A stretch of DNA of 64,000 nucleotides from Betaproteobacteria bacterium UBA5216 (GTDB lineage Bacteria > Pseudomonadota > Gammaproteobacteria > Burkholderiales > SG8-41), in the NCBI GenBank assembly GCA_002412495.1, contig DHVE01000031.1, forward strand, positions 62,001 through 126,000, given 5' to 3'. Of the stretch, positions 40,702 to 52,081 are shown piece by piece. The notes under the pieces are model-generated. The model searched no databases, had not been told where the DNA came from, and worked only from the letters and a program-made list of their open reading frames with translations. Each line of letters starts with the position of its first letter. The first letter of the stretch is position 1. A program made the translations under genes and the position numbers.

Positions 40702-42750
40702 TTATGGAATCAGTGTCCACAGCGTAATGGTCAACAGCAAGACAATGCCGAAGATCATGGCGAACGCGTAGTTGTAAATGTAGCCGGATTGCAGTTTGCG
40801 AATAACCGTCGAGAACCAGCCGACCGCGCGCGCGGAGCCGTTCACCAGCACGCCGTCGATTACCGCGATATCGCCGCCCTTCCATAAACCCGTGCCCAGA
40901 CAGCGCGCGCCGCCCGCGAAGAACCAGTCGTTAAAGCGATCGAAGCCGTATTTCTCCATCAGAATGGTCACCACCACGCCCCACCTCTTACGCAGCACGG
41001 CCGGCAGATCGGGACGCAGCACATAAATGTAATACGCGGTGCCCGCCCCGGCCACCGCCAGCCAGAACGGCACGCTGATGAACCCATGGGTAATCATGCC
41101 CATCACACCGTGAAACTCGTGCTTCAACGTGGCGATCGCCGGATGCGCCTGCGACACGGTGATGGCATTGCCAAAATAATCGCCAAACACAAACTGCCCG
41201 ATGATCCAACCCGCGCAGACCGATGGAATGGCCAGCATGATCAGCGGGAAGGTCACCACCCACGGCGATTCGTGCGGCTTTGCGTGATGGCTTTCGTTGT
41301 GTTCGTGATGTTCATCGTGGGCGTGGTCATGGGCCGCCGCGCGCTCGGCATCACATGCCATGACAGCCGGATCATGCGGATCGGCGAACCGCTCCTTGCC
41401 GTGAAACGCGTAGAACACCAGCCGGAAAGAATAGAAGCCGCCCACCAGCACGCCCGCGGTCGCCAGCACATAGGCGAACCCCGCGCCCGCCAGCGGCGAC
41501 GCATGCAAGGCCTCGATAATGGTGTCCTTGGAGAAAAACCCCGCGAACGGAGGCAAACCCGCGTTGGCCAGCGCGCCGATCAGCATGGTGACGTAGGTAA
41601 TCGGCAGATATTTCCGCAAACCGCCCATCTTGCGCATGTCCTGCTCGTGGTGCATCGCGATAATCACTGAACCCGCGCCGAGGAAGAGCACTGCTTTGAA
41701 AAACGCGTGTGTGAACAAATGGAATATCGCCGCCGAGTAGGCCGAGGCACCCAGCGCCATGGTCATATACCCCAGTTGCGACAGCGTCGAGTACGCCACC
41801 ACGCGCTTGATGTCGTATTGCACCGTGGCGATCAGCGCCATGAAAAACGCAGTGATGGCACCGATGGTCATAACGAAGGTGAGCGCGGTGTCGGACAACT
41901 CGAACAACGGCGACATGCGCGCCACCATGAAAATACCCGCAGTCACCATGGTGGCCGCGTGGATCAGGGCGGAAATCGGCGTCGGACCTTCCATTGAATC
42001 GGGCAGCCACACATGCAGCGGAAACTGTGCCGACTTGCCCATGGCGCCGATGAACAGCAGGATACAAATCACGGTCATCAGCGACCACGCCGCACCCGGA
42101 AAAATTTCGACGGTATTAGAGGACAGACTCTTCGCATTGGCAAAAACTGCCGCGTAATCCAGAGTGCCGAAATACATCAAGACCAGCGCGATACCGAGCA
42201 GGAAGCCGAAGTCGCCAACTCGGTTGACCAGGAACGCCTTCAGATTGGCGTAGATCGCTGTCGGTCGCGTGTACCAGAAACCGATCAGCAGATACGACAC
42301 CAGCCCCACCGCCTCCCAGCCGAAGAATAACTGGAGAAAGTTGTTGCTCATCACCAGCATCAGCATCGAAAAGGTAAACAGCGAGATGTAGCTGAAGAAA
42401 CGCTTGTAGCCCGGATCATCTGCCATATAACCGATGGTGTACACGTGCACCATCAGCGAGACAAACGACACCACCACCATCATCGTCGCCGACAGCGGAT
42501 CAATCAGGAAACCAATCTCGAATTTGGCATTGCCAGATACCATCCAAGTATACAGCGCACCGTTAAATACATTGCCCTGCATCACGTCCTGGTACACCGC
42601 CAGCGATCCGGCGACACACACCAGCATGCCGATAATGGTGATCCATTGCGCGGCACGCCGGGAGAGCGCCCAGCCGCACAAGCCCGCGGCCACGGCGCCG
42701 AACAGCGGCGCAAGCGGCACGAGCAGATAGATTTTTTGCATCGCAGTCAT
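40702..42750 (-). CDS. nuoL: NADH-quinone oxidoreductase subunit L
   Basis: A 682-residue proton-pumping subunit with about sixteen hydrophobic segments and the long C-terminal lateral helix expected of NuoL. LPDSMEGPTPISALIHAATM is the family signature. A His/Glu-rich loop (HDHAHDEHHEHNESHH) near residue 480 is a notable local feature and could bind metal or simply be variable. The ATG at 42750 is chosen; an ATG at codon 4 is an alternative. Confidence 0.95.
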   Translation of the reverse strand: MTAMQKIYLLVPLAPLFGAVAAGLCGWALSRRAAQWITIIGMLVCVAGSLAVYQDVMQGNVFNGALYTWMVSGNAKFEIGFLIDPLSATMMVVVSFVSLMVHVYTIGYMADDPGYKRFFSYISLFTFSMLMLVMSNNFLQLFFGWEAVGLVSYLLIGFWYTRPTAIYANLKAFLVNRVGDFGFLLGIALVLMYFGTLDYAAVFANAKSLSSNTVEIFPGAAWSLMTVICILLFIGAMGKSAQFPLHVWLPDSMEGPTPISALIHAATMVTAGIFMVARMSPLFELSDTALTFVMTIGAITAFFMALIATVQYDIKRVVAYSTLSQLGYMTMALGASAYSAAIFHLFTHAFFKAVLFLGAGSVIIAMHHEQDMRKMGGLRKYLPITYVTMLIGALANAGLPPFAGFFSKDTIIEALHASPLAGAGFAYVLATAGVLVGGFYSFRLVFYAFHGKERFADPHDPAVMACDAERAAAHDHAHDEHHEHNESHHAKPHESPWVVTFPLIMLAIPSVCAGWIIGQFVFGDYFGNAITVSQAHPAIATLKHEFHGVMGMITHGFISVPFWLAVAGAGTAYYIYVLRPDLPAVLRKRWGVVVTILMEKYGFDRFNDWFFAGGARCLGTGLWKGGDIAVIDGVLVNGSARAVGWFSTVIRKLQSGYIYNYAFAMIFGIVLLLTITLWTLIP

Positions 42751-42775
42751 TCGTGACCCCGGAAAAGCGAGAGAC

Positions 42776-42790
42776 GTGAGGCGTGAGGCG
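42776..42790. repeat. GTGAGGC tandem heptamer inside the nuo operon
   Basis: GTGAGGCGTGAGGCG is two copies of the 7-base unit GTGAGGC. It lies in the 109-bp gap between nuoK and nuoL, the largest gap in the operon. Related units occur near 4022, 12751, 15270 and 16274. Confidence 0.5.
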
Positions 42791-42859
42791 CTGCCAGGCG
42801 CGACTTCACCGGCTGCAGCCTACTCAACACTGAAAACTCAACACGATTCACTTCTTTCC

Positions 42860-43165
42860 CTATCCTTTTAATTTGTCGAGGTCTTCAACATTGATGGTAT
42901 TGAGATTGCGGAACAGCACCACCAGAATTGCCAATCCGATGGCCGACTCCGCCGCCGCAACGGTCAAAATGAAAAACACGAATATTTGTCCGGCCGGATC
43001 GTTCAGGTAATGCGAAAACGCGACAAAATTCATGTTCACCGCCAGCAACATCAATTCAATCGCCATCAGCAAGACAATAATGTTCTTGCGATTAAGGAAA
43101 ATGCCCACCACCGAAATGGCAAACAGGACCGCGCCCAGCACCAGATAATGGGATAGCGGAATCAT
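42860..43165 (-). CDS. nuoK: NADH-quinone oxidoreductase subunit K
   Basis: A 101-residue membrane subunit with three hydrophobic segments and the conserved membrane glutamates in [13 protein letters not shown] and [11 protein letters not shown], part of the complex I proton pathway. It begins [15 protein letters not shown], as usual. It overlaps the nuoJ end by four bases (ATGA). Confidence 0.96.
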   Translation of the reverse strand: MIPLSHYLVLGAVLFAISVVGIFLNRKNIIVLLMAIELMLLAVNMNFVAFSHYLNDPAGQIFVFFILTVAAAESAIGLAILVVLFRNLNTINVEDLDKLKG

Positions 43166-43812
43166 GCGCTCTTGCCCTCCCCGTCCGCCTTGCCGCTCTC
43201 CTTGGTGTCCTGACGGTCTTCGCTGGCCATGGTGACGATGCGCACACGATCCTTGCGCCGAATGCCGATTTGCGCCGAGGGATCCATATACTTGGAGAGC
43301 TTGCGCTTGCGCAAGGTCAACGCGATCGCCGCGACTATCGCCACCAGCAGGATCACCGCGGCAATCTCGAACGGATAAACGTATTCCGTATAAATCAGCA
43401 GACCGAGTTCCTTCGTATTGCTGTAGCCAGCCGGCAGCGATGGTGGCATCGGCACGTCGCCGAACCCGCCCGAACGATGCATGAGTATCATGCTCATCTC
43501 CACCACCAGCACCAGCGCCACGACGCTCCCGAGGGGCAGATAGCGCCAGAACCCCTCGCGTAGCTTAGCGATGTTGATGTCCAGCATCATCACCACGAAC
43601 AGGAACAACACCATTACCGCGCCGACATACACCAACACCAGTGCAATCGCGAGGAATTCCGCCTGCAATAACAGCCAGATACCGGATGACGTAAAAAACG
43701 CCAGCACCAGCAGCAACGCCGCGTGTATCGGGTTGCGGGCGGTGATTACGCCCAGCGCCGCTACCACCAACACGGTGGAAAGGAAGTAGAAAATGAATGT
43801 CTGAAAGGTCAT
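43162..43812 (-). CDS. nuoJ: NADH-quinone oxidoreductase subunit J
   Basis: A 216-residue membrane subunit with five hydrophobic segments. The ATG at 43812 gives the family start [17 protein letters not shown] and lies eight bases before the nuoI stop region ends; a longer reading upstream is rejected. The conserved [21 protein letters not shown] segment is recognisable in shortened form ([16 protein letters not shown]). The polar C-terminal tail (about 40 residues, ending DGEGKSA) is longer than in some relatives. Confidence 0.94.
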   Translation of the reverse strand: MTFQTFIFYFLSTVLVVAALGVITARNPIHAALLLVLAFFTSSGIWLLLQAEFLAIALVLVYVGAVMVLFLFVVMMLDINIAKLREGFWRYLPLGSVVALVLVVEMSMILMHRSGGFGDVPMPPSLPAGYSNTKELGLLIYTEYVYPFEIAAVILLVAIVAAIALTLRKRKLSKYMDPSAQIGIRRKDRVRIVTMASEDRQDTKESGKADGEGKSA

Positions 43813-43819
43813 TCGTGTA

Positions 43820-44311
43820 TTACCGGTACCGCGCATCGGCCGCGCGGTCTTTCGCTATTTGTTCTTCGTACGCATCGCCGATCGACAGCAGCATCGGCTT
43901 GGTATAAATCAGGTCGCCGCGCTTTTCGCCGTGATACTCGAATATGCGCGTCTCGACGATGGAATCCACCGGACACGATTCCTCGCAAAATCCGCAGAAT
44001 ATGCACTTGGTCAAATCAATGTCGTAGCGCGAGGTACGACGCGTGCCGTCATCGCGTTGCTCGGATTCGATGGTGATCGCCAGCGCCGGACAGACCGCTT
44101 CGCACAGTTTGCATGCGATGCAGCGCTCTTCACCATTGGGATAACGGCGCAACGCATGCAGGCCGCGGAAGCGATGGCTCTGCGGCGTTTTTTCCTCCGG
44201 AAACTGCACTGTAATCTTGCGCTTGAACATGTAGCGCCCGGTGAGCATCATGCCTTTCACCAGTTCAAACAGCAGAAATGTGCGGAAGAAACCGCTGATC
44301 TTGTCAATCAT
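43820..44311 (-). CDS. nuoI: NADH-quinone oxidoreductase subunit I
   Basis: A 163-residue ferredoxin-like subunit of the peripheral arm. Two 4Fe-4S motifs are complete: [12 protein letters not shown] near residue 63 and [12 protein letters not shown] near residue 102. They bind clusters N6a and N6b, which pass electrons toward N2 in NuoB. The length matches the family exactly. Confidence 0.97.
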   Translation of the reverse strand: MIDKISGFFRTFLLFELVKGMMLTGRYMFKRKITVQFPEEKTPQSHRFRGLHALRRYPNGEERCIACKLCEAVCPALAITIESEQRDDGTRRTSRYDIDLTKCIFCGFCEESCPVDSIVETRIFEYHGEKRGDLIYTKPMLLSIGDAYEEQIAKDRAADARYR

Positions 44312-44321
44312 GATCTCGGCC

Positions 44322-45434
44322 TCATGACTTCCACCATATCCAAAGCGGTGTCTGCATCCACGCCCCCAGCACGAGTATCCACACCAGCGTCACCGGGATG
44401 AACACCTTCCAGCCGAGGCGCATGATCTGGTCGTAGCGGTAGCGCGGGAATGTGGCGCGGAACCAGAGAAAGCTCGACACCACCAGAAAAGCCTTGACCA
44501 GCAGCCACAAAAAGCTTGATGCGCCCAGCACGCCCCAAGACGCAGGAAACGGCGACAGCCAGCCGCCGAGGAACATCAGCGCGCACAGGAACGACACCAG
44601 AATCATGTTCGCGTATTCGGCAAGGAAAAACACCGCGAACGTCATCCCCGAATACTCAACGTGGAAACCCGCAACGATTTCGGATTCGCCCTCGGCCACA
44701 TCAAACGGCGCGCGATTGGTTTCCGCCACGCCGGCAATCAGGTAGGTAAGGAACAGTGGAAACAACGGTATCCAGAACCAGCCGAACACGCCGAATTCGC
44801 TCTGCTGACCCCTGACGATCTCCACCAGGTTCAGACTCTGCGCCGCCATCAGCACGCCCACCAGCGCAAAACCCATGGCGATTTCGTAAGACACGATCTG
44901 CGCCGCCGACCGCATGGCGCCTAGAAAGGCGTACTTGGAGTTTGATGCCCAGCCCGCGATGATCACGCCGTAAACGCCCATCGAAGTAATCGCCATGATG
45001 TACAGCAGACTCGCATCGATATTGGCAAGTACCATCTCGGGATCAAACGGCACCACCGCCCAAGCAGCCAGTGCCGGCATGATCGCCAGTATGGGCGCCA
45101 CCACGAACAGTAATTTATTGGCGCCGGAGGGAACAATGATTTCCTTCACCATCAACTTTACGCCGTCCGCAATCGGCTGCAACAAGCCCATCGGCCCGAC
45201 GCGATTGGGGCCGATCCGCAGTTGTATCCAGCCGATCACCTTGCGTTCCCACAACGTCAAATAGGCCACGCTCAGCATCAGTGGCGCAACGATGCACACA
45301 ATCAACAGCAGAATATTCACCCCATACAACACATAGGGCGCAATTTCATTACCGAATATCGCAACGGTAACGGTCGTGAGCAGGCCCCAAAGCCAATAGC
45401 CTAAATTCACAATGGGCTGAAACACGGCGCTCAC
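44322..45434 (-). CDS. nuoH: NADH-quinone oxidoreductase subunit H
   Basis: A 370-residue membrane subunit forming part of the quinone chamber. [19 protein letters not shown] is the family signature and [18 protein letters not shown] carries the conserved acidic loop. The start is GTG at 45434, overlapping the nuoG stop by four bases (GTGA). Eight or nine hydrophobic segments are seen. Confidence 0.96.
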   Translation of the reverse strand: MSAVFQPIVNLGYWLWGLLTTVTVAIFGNEIAPYVLYGVNILLLIVCIVAPLMLSVAYLTLWERKVIGWIQLRIGPNRVGPMGLLQPIADGVKLMVKEIIVPSGANKLLFVVAPILAIMPALAAWAVVPFDPEMVLANIDASLLYIMAITSMGVYGVIIAGWASNSKYAFLGAMRSAAQIVSYEIAMGFALVGVLMAAQSLNLVEIVRGQQSEFGVFGWFWIPLFPLFLTYLIAGVAETNRAPFDVAEGESEIVAGFHVEYSGMTFAVFFLAEYANMILVSFLCALMFLGGWLSPFPASWGVLGASSFLWLLVKAFLVVSSFLWFRATFPRYRYDQIMRLGWKVFIPVTLVWILVLGAWMQTPLWIWWKS

Positions 45435-47824
45435 ACAGCCACCTTTTCGACCTGTTCCATCTTTTGCGGCGTGGCGATGCGTTCAATCGCAAGCTCGGCA
45501 TCGGGCGATCCCAATCCAGCGGTCTCATCGCGAGCGACCGCAAGTCGCACGCACCCGGCAGGCAATTTGTCATCTATGACAAATGCCACCACGGCCTCGC
45601 CGCTGCCCTGACGCACGCGCACGCTATCGCCATCCTGCAATCCGAACTGGCTCGCCAATGCACGATTCATGCTCGCCAGCGGTGGCTGTCCATCGCGCGT
45701 TTTTTGCAGTGAAGGCGCACGGCGCGCAATCGCGTCCGCCGCGTATATCGGTGTTTCGGCAATGCGCTGCAACCCTGTGGCCTTGCCGAGTGGTCCAGCG
45801 GAAATTGCACTCAAGAAATTGTTTTTATTGATATTTTTTCCACCCTCGCCGAGCGCCTCAATGCGCACATCGTCGGCGCTTTGGTGGTCAAAACCCGCGA
45901 GACCCAACAAATTTCCCAACACGCGCAACACCTTCCATGCCGGACGTGTTTCGCCCAGCGGCTGCACCACGCCCTGAAAACTTTGCGCGCGCCCCTCAGT
46001 GTTGATGAATGTGCCCGCTGTTTCGGTGAACGGCGCTATGGGCAGCAACACCTGCGCATAGTCGGTGGCACGGGTTTGATAGGCGCTCAACGCCACCACC
46101 AGTTCGGCTTGCTTCATTGCCTCCACCGCCGCACGCGGGTCATGCATGTCGAGTTCCGGCTCGACGCCGAGCAGCACGTAGGCCTTCAGCGGCTTTGCAA
46201 TCATTTGCAAGGCATTCGCGCCCGTGTTCGACGGAACCGCGTTCGCGACATATCCCCCCACGCTGTTCGCCGCCTCGCCCAAAAAACCGAAGCGTGCGCC
46301 TGTGATTTCCGCCAGCGCCTGTGCCAGCATGTGCAATTGCGCCGCCCGTGCATGATGCTGCGCAAAGTTGCCCAGAAAAATAGCGACGTTCTTGCCATCG
46401 GCGAGACTGGCCGCGATGCGCTGCGCGCTCTCGGACACCTTCACGTTCGGCAGCTGAGCACTCACCGCTTGAGGTACGGCAACGGACTTCTCCGTTGCCA
46501 CGGCTTTAACCACTTGCGCCAGTGCATCCACCAACGCACCGGGCGCAACGATGGTTTTATTCGCCACCCGCATCAGCAGATCGTCATCTACTGAGTGCAA
46601 TATATTGATTTTTAATGATTTTTTTGCAGCCTGGCGCAGACGATGCGCGATCAGCGGATGATCCTTGCGCAGCGTCGAACCCACCACCAGCACACGATCC
46701 AGTTGCGACACGTCGGCAATACTCATGCCCAGCCACGGCGCTCCGGCGCATTGGCCATCGGCGCTGAAATCGGATTGCCGCAGACGGAAATCCACGTTGT
46801 TCGATCCCAGTCCACGCACTATTTTTTGCAGCAGATGCAGCTCTTCGACGGTTTGATGCGGCGTCGCCAGGGCGCCGATGGATGACGCGCCGTGGGCAGT
46901 GGCGATGCGTTTCAGTTCGCTCGCGACAAAATCCAGCGCGGTCTGCCAATCCACTTCTTTCCATGCGCCATCCTTGCCCCCCTGCTTCAGCATCGGGCGC
47001 GCAAGCCGCTGGTCGGAATTCAAGGCCTCATACGAAAAACGATCCTTGTCCGAAATCCAGCATTCATTGATGGATTCATTTTCGCGCGGCAGCGCGCGCA
47101 TCACGCGATTTTGCTTGACCTGCAAGGTCAGATTCGAACCCAGGCCGCAGTGCGGACTGACGGAAGGCTTGCGGGTCAGTTCCCACGTGCGTGCGCTGTA
47201 GCGGAAAGGCTTCGAGGTCAGCGCGCCCACCGGGCACAGATCAATCACGTTGCCCGACAATTCCGAATCCACCGTCTTACCGACAAACGTGATGATCTCG
47301 GAATGTTCGCCGCGGCCGATCATGCCGAGTTCCATCACGCCAGCGATTTCCTGCCCGAAACGCACGCAGCGTGTGCAATGGATGCAGCGCGTCATGTCGG
47401 TGGAAATCAGCGGACCGAGATTCTTGTTCAGCACCACGCGCTTGTCTTCTTCGTACCGGGATTCACTGCCGCCGTAACCCACCGCAAGGTCTTGCAACTG
47501 GCATTCCCCGCCCTGATCGCAGATCGGGCAATCCAGCGGGTGATTGATCAGCAGAAATTCCATCACGCCTTTTTGCGCGTTGACGGCCTGATCGGAATGC
47601 GTCATCACCTTCATGCCATTGGTCACGGGTGTCGCGCACGCCGGCATCGGCTTGGGCGCTTTTTCGACCTGCACCAGGCACATGCGGCAATTGGCGGCAA
47701 TCGACAGCTTGCGGTGATAGCAGAAATGCGGCACGTAAATGCCCGCCAGGCGCGCGGCATCCATCACCGTGCTGCCGTCGGGCACTTCCAGTTTACTGCC
47801 GTCGATTTCGATTTCTAGTGGCAT
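45431..47824 (-). CDS. nuoG: NADH-quinone oxidoreductase subunit G
   Basis: A 797-residue iron-sulfur subunit. The N-terminal 2Fe-2S domain has the [17 protein letters not shown] pattern; [13 protein letters not shown] and a further Cys set ([14 protein letters not shown]) bind 4Fe-4S clusters. The rest is a molybdopterin-oxidoreductase-like domain without cofactor. The ATG at 47824 is preferred to an upstream TTG; no ribosome site is visible. Two short AT-rich stretches within it encode residues about 400-409 and 662-670 (KKSLKINIL and KNINKNNFL) and look like intruding repeat copies. The reading frame stays open through both. Confidence 0.95.
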   Translation of the reverse strand: MPLEIEIDGSKLEVPDGSTVMDAARLAGIYVPHFCYHRKLSIAANCRMCLVQVEKAPKPMPACATPVTNGMKVMTHSDQAVNAQKGVMEFLLINHPLDCPICDQGGECQLQDLAVGYGGSESRYEEDKRVVLNKNLGPLISTDMTRCIHCTRCVRFGQEIAGVMELGMIGRGEHSEIITFVGKTVDSELSGNVIDLCPVGALTSKPFRYSARTWELTRKPSVSPHCGLGSNLTLQVKQNRVMRALPRENESINECWISDKDRFSYEALNSDQRLARPMLKQGGKDGAWKEVDWQTALDFVASELKRIATAHGASSIGALATPHQTVEELHLLQKIVRGLGSNNVDFRLRQSDFSADGQCAGAPWLGMSIADVSQLDRVLVVGSTLRKDHPLIAHRLRQAAKKSLKINILHSVDDDLLMRVANKTIVAPGALVDALAQVVKAVATEKSVAVPQAVSAQLPNVKVSESAQRIAASLADGKNVAIFLGNFAQHHARAAQLHMLAQALAEITGARFGFLGEAANSVGGYVANAVPSNTGANALQMIAKPLKAYVLLGVEPELDMHDPRAAVEAMKQAELVVALSAYQTRATDYAQVLLPIAPFTETAGTFINTEGRAQSFQGVVQPLGETRPAWKVLRVLGNLLGLAGFDHQSADDVRIEALGEGGKNINKNNFLSAISAGPLGKATGLQRIAETPIYAADAIARRAPSLQKTRDGQPPLASMNRALASQFGLQDGDSVRVRQGSGEAVVAFVIDDKLPAGCVRLAVARDETAGLGSPDAELAIERIATPQKMEQVEKVAV
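45816..45839. repeat. AT-rich dispersed element inside nuoG (second)
   Basis: AAATTGTTTTTATTGATATT followed by more T shares AATTGTTTTTA with intergenic copies. It is translated in nuoG as NINKNNF, in a linker-like Gly/Lys/Asn stretch of the protein. Confidence 0.5.
46599..46626. repeat. AT-rich stretch inside nuoG (first)
   Basis: A 28-base region holding ATATTGATTTTTAATGATTT with only two G or C in the central part. It is less like the repeat consensus than the stretch at 45816 but is equally out of keeping with nuoG composition. It encodes KKSLKINIL. Confidence 0.35.
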
Positions 47825-47843
47825 ATATATCAAATATCAAACA

Positions 47844-49166
47844 TCAAATGTAAGGCGCCACTAGACACTTCTTGTGGTCGATGTGATACTGAAATTCGTC
47901 GCGATAGTGCTTGATGAAGGCGCGCACCGGCATCGCGGCCGCATCACCCAGCGCGCAAATGGTGCGCCCCTGAATGTTGCCCGCCACCCGATTCAACTGA
48001 TCGAGGTCGTCGTTGCGCCCTTTGCCGTGTTCAATACGGTCAACCATGCGATAGAGCCAGCCCGTGCCTTCTCGGCACGGCGTGCATTGCCCGCACGACT
48101 CTTCATAATAAAAATACGACAGCCGCAGCAGTGATTTCACCATGCAGCGCGTTTCGTTCATCACGATCACTGCGCCGGAGCCCAACATCGAGCCGGCCTT
48201 GGCAATCGAGTCATAATCCATATCGGTAGCCATCATGATGTCGGCAGGCAGCACCGGCATCGACGAGCCGCCGGGAATCACCGCTTTCAGCTTGACCCCA
48301 TCGCGCATGCCGCCGGCCATTTCCAGCAGTTTGGCAAACGGCGTGCCAAGCTTGATTTCGTAATTGCCGGGCCGAGCCACGTCGCCCGACACCGAAAAGA
48401 GCTTGGTGCCACCGTTATTGGGCTTGCCCATGTTGAGAAACGCTTCGCCGCCATTTACGATAATCCACGGCACCGCGGCAAACGTTTCGGTGTTGTTAAT
48501 CGTGGTCGGTTTGCCGTACAAACCAAAGCTCGCCGGAAACGGCGGCTTGAAACGCGGCTGGCCTTTCTTGCCCTCTAGCGACTCTAGCAAGCCGGTTTCT
48601 TCGCCACAGATATAGGCGCCGAACCCATGGTGAGCATGCAACTGAAAGTTGAACTCGGAACCCAGAATCTGGTTGCCGAGGAATCCCGCTGCACGGGCCT
48701 CGTCCAGCGCCTCTTCAAAACGCTCGTACACCTCGAAGATTTCACCATGGATATAGTTGTAGCCCACGGGAATTCCCATCGCATACGCGGCGATAGTCAT
48801 GCCTTCGATCACGCTGTGCGGGTTGTACCGCAGAATGTCGCGATCCTTGAACGTACCCGGTTCGCCTTCGTCGGAATTGCAAACCAGATACTTCGGCCCC
48901 GGAAACTGTCGCGGCATGAAGCTCCACTTCAGTCCTGCGGGAAACCCCGCGCCGCCACGACCGCGCAACGCCGACTTTTTGACTTCGGCGATCACATTTT
49001 CGGGCGTGATTTTCTCACTGATAATTTTTCGCAACGCCTGATAACCGCCACGCGCCTCGTAGTCCTTGATGCGCCAGTTAGTGCCGTCGATGTCCTTCAT
49101 GATTAGGGCATCGGGGCCATAAATCCCTTTGGCAAACGGAGTAGCCGGCAATCCGATGGAAGCCAT
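47844..49166 (-). CDS. nuoF: NADH-quinone oxidoreductase subunit F
   Basis: A 440-residue flavin and NADH-binding subunit. The NADH-binding [13 protein letters not shown] and FMN-binding [17 protein letters not shown] segments are present. The N3 cluster cysteines lie in [12 protein letters not shown], with the fourth Cys in [10 protein letters not shown]. The ATG at 49166 overlaps the nuoE stop by one base (TAATG). Confidence 0.97.
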   Translation of the reverse strand: MASIGLPATPFAKGIYGPDALIMKDIDGTNWRIKDYEARGGYQALRKIISEKITPENVIAEVKKSALRGRGGAGFPAGLKWSFMPRQFPGPKYLVCNSDEGEPGTFKDRDILRYNPHSVIEGMTIAAYAMGIPVGYNYIHGEIFEVYERFEEALDEARAAGFLGNQILGSEFNFQLHAHHGFGAYICGEETGLLESLEGKKGQPRFKPPFPASFGLYGKPTTINNTETFAAVPWIIVNGGEAFLNMGKPNNGGTKLFSVSGDVARPGNYEIKLGTPFAKLLEMAGGMRDGVKLKAVIPGGSSMPVLPADIMMATDMDYDSIAKAGSMLGSGAVIVMNETRCMVKSLLRLSYFYYEESCGQCTPCREGTGWLYRMVDRIEHGKGRNDDLDQLNRVAGNIQGRTICALGDAAAMPVRAFIKHYRDEFQYHIDHKKCLVAPYI

Positions 49167-49666
49167 TATTTCAACTCCTCGATCAGCTTGTCGATTTTCT
49201 CGTTCGACATGGCGCACAGCATGTGTTTGTTATTGCGTATCAGCACCGGAGCGTCGCCGCACGCGCCCATGCATTCGCCTTCCTTGAGCGTGAAGCGCCC
49301 ATCGACCGTGGTTTCGCCAAAACCGATGCCGAGTTTTTGTTTGAGATATTCGGCCGTTTTGCTCGCGCCCTGAAGCGCACACGGCAGGTTGGTGCAGATC
49401 GTCAGCTTGTGGCGGCCAACCGGCTTCAAGTCGTACATCGTATAAAACGATGCCACTTCATAAACCGCAACCGGCGGCATGTCGAGATATCGCGCAACAA
49501 AATCCATGGTCTCGGTCGCGAGCCAGCCTTTTTCATCCTGCGCGATAGTGAGCGCCGCCATTACCGCCGATTGTTTTTCTTCGGGCGGGTACTTCGCCAC
49601 GGCCTTGTCAATCTTGGCAAGCGCTGCGGGCGACAACATGGGCGACTGCGCCGAGGAGGCGTTCAT
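49166..49666 (-). CDS. nuoE: NADH-quinone oxidoreductase subunit E
   Basis: A 166-residue thioredoxin-like 2Fe-2S subunit that carries cluster N1a. Cysteines are seen in [12 protein letters not shown] and [11 protein letters not shown]. The N-terminal [21 protein letters not shown] helix is typical. It overlaps the nuoD stop by four bases. Confidence 0.96.
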   Translation of the reverse strand: MNASSAQSPMLSPAALAKIDKAVAKYPPEEKQSAVMAALTIAQDEKGWLATETMDFVARYLDMPPVAVYEVASFYTMYDLKPVGRHKLTICTNLPCALQGASKTAEYLKQKLGIGFGETTVDGRFTLKEGECMGACGDAPVLIRNNKHMLCAMSNEKIDKLIEELK

Positions 49667-50916
49667 CGATCCACCTCGCCAAACACGATGTCCTGCGTGC
49701 CGATTATCGCCACCACGTCCGCGATCATGTGGCCGCGAGACATTTCATCCAGCGCTGACAGATGTGCAAAACCCGGCGCGCGTATTTTCAGGCGATACGG
49801 CTTGTTCGCCCCATCAGACACCAGGTAAATACCGAACTCACCCTTGGGATGCTCCACGGCAGCGTACGCCTCGCCCGCCGGCACGTGCATACCTTCGGTG
49901 AACAACTTGAAGTGGTGAATCAACTCTTCCATGTTTTGCTTCATGCCCACGCGCGACGGCGGAGCCACCTTGTGACTGTCGATCATCACCGGCCCGGGAT
50001 TCTTGCGCAACCAATCAACACACTGCTTGACGATCTTGTTCGACTGGCGCATTTCTTCGACCCGCACGAGATAGCGGTCGTAACAATCGCCGTTCACGCC
50101 CACGGGAATATCAAAATCGAGCTTGTCGTAAACTTCGTAGGGCTGCTTCTTGCGCAGATCCCATTCAATGCCCGAACCGCGCAACATGGGACCGGTGAAT
50201 CCCAACGCCTTGGCGCGCTCCGGCGTAACCACACCTATGCCGACCGTGCGTTGCTTCCAGATACGATTGTCGGTCAGCAGCGTTTCGTATTCGTCCACAT
50301 AGGCTGGAAAACGCTTGGTGAAATCTTCGACAAAATCGAGCAATGAACCCTGACGGTTGGCGTTCAAGTCCTTGATCGCAGCGGCATTGTGAATCTTCGA
50401 TGCCGTGTATTGCGGCATCACGTCCGGCAGATCGCGATACACGCCGCCCGGCCGGAAATACGCCGCGTGCATGCGCGCACCAGACACCGCCTCGTAGGTA
50501 TCGAACAAGTCCTCGCGTTCGCGGAAGCAATACAGAAACACGGTCATCGCGCCCACGTCGAGCGCATGACACCCCAGCCACAACAGGTGATTCAGCAGAC
50601 GTGTGATTTCGTCGAACATGACGCGAATGTATTGCGCGCGCAGCGGCACCTGAATGCCCGCCAGCTTTTCGATGGCCATCACGTACGCGTGTTCGTTGAC
50701 CATCATCGATACATAATCGAGACGATCCATGTAAGGCACGGATTGGATGAATGTTTTGTGTTCCGCCAGCTTTTCGGTCGCGCGATGCAGCAAGCCAATG
50801 TGCGGATCGGCGCGCTCGATCACTTCGCCATCGAGTTCCAGCACCAGACGCAGCACGCCGTGCGCCGCCGGATGCTGCGGACCAAAATTCATCGTGTAAT
50901 TGCGAATTTCCGCCAT
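49663..50916 (-). CDS. nuoD: NADH-quinone oxidoreductase subunit D
   Basis: A 417-residue 49-kDa-type subunit forming the quinone pocket with Nuo[19 protein letters not shown] near the N-terminus carries the quinone-contact histidine, and [15 protein letters not shown] and [13 protein letters not shown] are diagnostic. The C-terminus FGEVDR is typical. It begins two bases after the nuoC stop. Confidence 0.97.
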   Translation of the reverse strand: MAEIRNYTMNFGPQHPAAHGVLRLVLELDGEVIERADPHIGLLHRATEKLAEHKTFIQSVPYMDRLDYVSMMVNEHAYVMAIEKLAGIQVPLRAQYIRVMFDEITRLLNHLLWLGCHALDVGAMTVFLYCFREREDLFDTYEAVSGARMHAAYFRPGGVYRDLPDVMPQYTASKIHNAAAIKDLNANRQGSLLDFVEDFTKRFPAYVDEYETLLTDNRIWKQRTVGIGVVTPERAKALGFTGPMLRGSGIEWDLRKKQPYEVYDKLDFDIPVGVNGDCYDRYLVRVEEMRQSNKIVKQCVDWLRKNPGPVMIDSHKVAPPSRVGMKQNMEELIHHFKLFTEGMHVPAGEAYAAVEHPKGEFGIYLVSDGANKPYRLKIRAPGFAHLSALDEMSRGHMIADVVAIIGTQDIVFGEVDR

Positions 50917-50918
50917 GA

Positions 50919-51557
50919 TCAGCCCTTGCGGAACCCTTCGCTGTTGCCGTACTGCGCTTCACGAATGATGCGCGGCGTGATCTCGCGGGGTTCTATCGTC
51001 ACCGGCTGGTAAATCACACGCTGTTTGTCGGGGTCATAGCGCATTTCGACGTTGCCTGACAGCGGGAAATCCTTGCGGAACGGATGGCCGATAAAGCCGT
51101 AATCGGTGAGCAAGCGCCGCAGATCAGGATGCCCGGTGAACATAATGCCGTAAAGATCAAACGCCTCGCGCTCGTACCAATTGGCCGAGGGCCACACGCC
51201 GATCACTGAATCGATCACCGGAAAATCATTATCGGCGGCGAACACACGCAAGCGCAAACGGCAGTTGTAACTGATACTGAGCAGGTGGTAGACCACGGCG
51301 TAGCGCTGGCCCTCCCCCGCGCCTAGACTGGCGTCACCGCCATTCGCAACGCCGTAGGCACTGTAATCCATGCCGCAGAGATCCAGCAATTGCTCGAATT
51401 TCAGTTCCGGCGAATCTCGCAGCTTTTCCGCTACCATTAGCAAATTTTCGGCCTTGACCACAACGGTCACTTCACCCAGCGCGGTCGTCGCGCTCACCAG
51501 CAAATCGCCAAGCGACGCTTGCAGCACGGTGGTCAACGTTTCGAGACGGGAGGCCAT
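50919..51557 (-). CDS. nuoC: NADH-quinone oxidoreductase subunit C
   Basis: A 212-residue 30-kDa-type subunit, separate from NuoD as in most bacteria outside the enterics. [20 protein letters not shown] and the [16 protein letters not shown] motif are diagnostic. It supports the NuoD-NuoB quinone module. Confidence 0.96.
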   Translation of the reverse strand: MASRLETLTTVLQASLGDLLVSATTALGEVTVVVKAENLLMVAEKLRDSPELKFEQLLDLCGMDYSAYGVANGGDASLGAGEGQRYAVVYHLLSISYNCRLRLRVFAADNDFPVIDSVIGVWPSANWYEREAFDLYGIMFTGHPDLRRLLTDYGFIGHPFRKDFPLSGNVEMRYDPDKQRVIYQPVTIEPREITPRIIREAQYGNSEGFRKG

Positions 51558-51576
51558 GGAGTTGTGATCGGGTTAC

Positions 51577-52071
51577 TCAGACGCGCGCAATGGTGTTCGT
51601 ACGCTTGATCTTGTTCTGCAACTGGATAATGCCGTAGAGCAGCGCCTCAGCCGTCGGCGGGCAGCCCGGCACGTAAATATCGACGGGCACGATGCGATCA
51701 CAGCCGCGCACCACGGAATAGGAATAGTGGTAATAACCGCCGCCGTTCGCGCACGACCCCATCGAGATTACCCAACGCGGCTCGGCCATCTGGTCATATA
51801 CCTTGCGCAGCGCAGGCGCCATCTTGTTGCACAACGTTCCGGCCACGATCATCACGTCCGACTGGCGCGGACTGGGGCGAAACACGATGCCGAAACGATC
51901 TAGATCATAACGCGAAGCGCCGGCATGCATCATTTCCACCGCGCAACACGCCAGGCCAAACGTCATGGGCCACAGCGAACCGGTGCGCGTCCAGTTGATC
52001 AGCGCGTCGGCCGTGGTGGTCATGAAACCTTTTTCATTCAGGTTTTCATTCAGCGTTTCGATGGCGCCCAT
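51577..52071 (-). CDS. nuoB: NADH-quinone oxidoreductase subunit B
   Basis: A 164-residue PSST subunit that binds cluster N2, the last cluster before quinone. Ligand cysteines are the pair in [10 protein letters not shown], one in MGSCANGGG and one in [13 protein letters not shown]. The ATG at 52071 is preceded by GAGG; a TTG two codons upstream is less likely. Confidence 0.96.
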   Translation of the reverse strand: MGAIETLNENLNEKGFMTTTADALINWTRTGSLWPMTFGLACCAVEMMHAGASRYDLDRFGIVFRPSPRQSDVMIVAGTLCNKMAPALRKVYDQMAEPRWVISMGSCANGGGYYHYSYSVVRGCDRIVPVDIYVPGCPPTAEALLYGIIQLQNKIKRTNTIARV

Positions 52072-52081
52072 GTTCAATACC

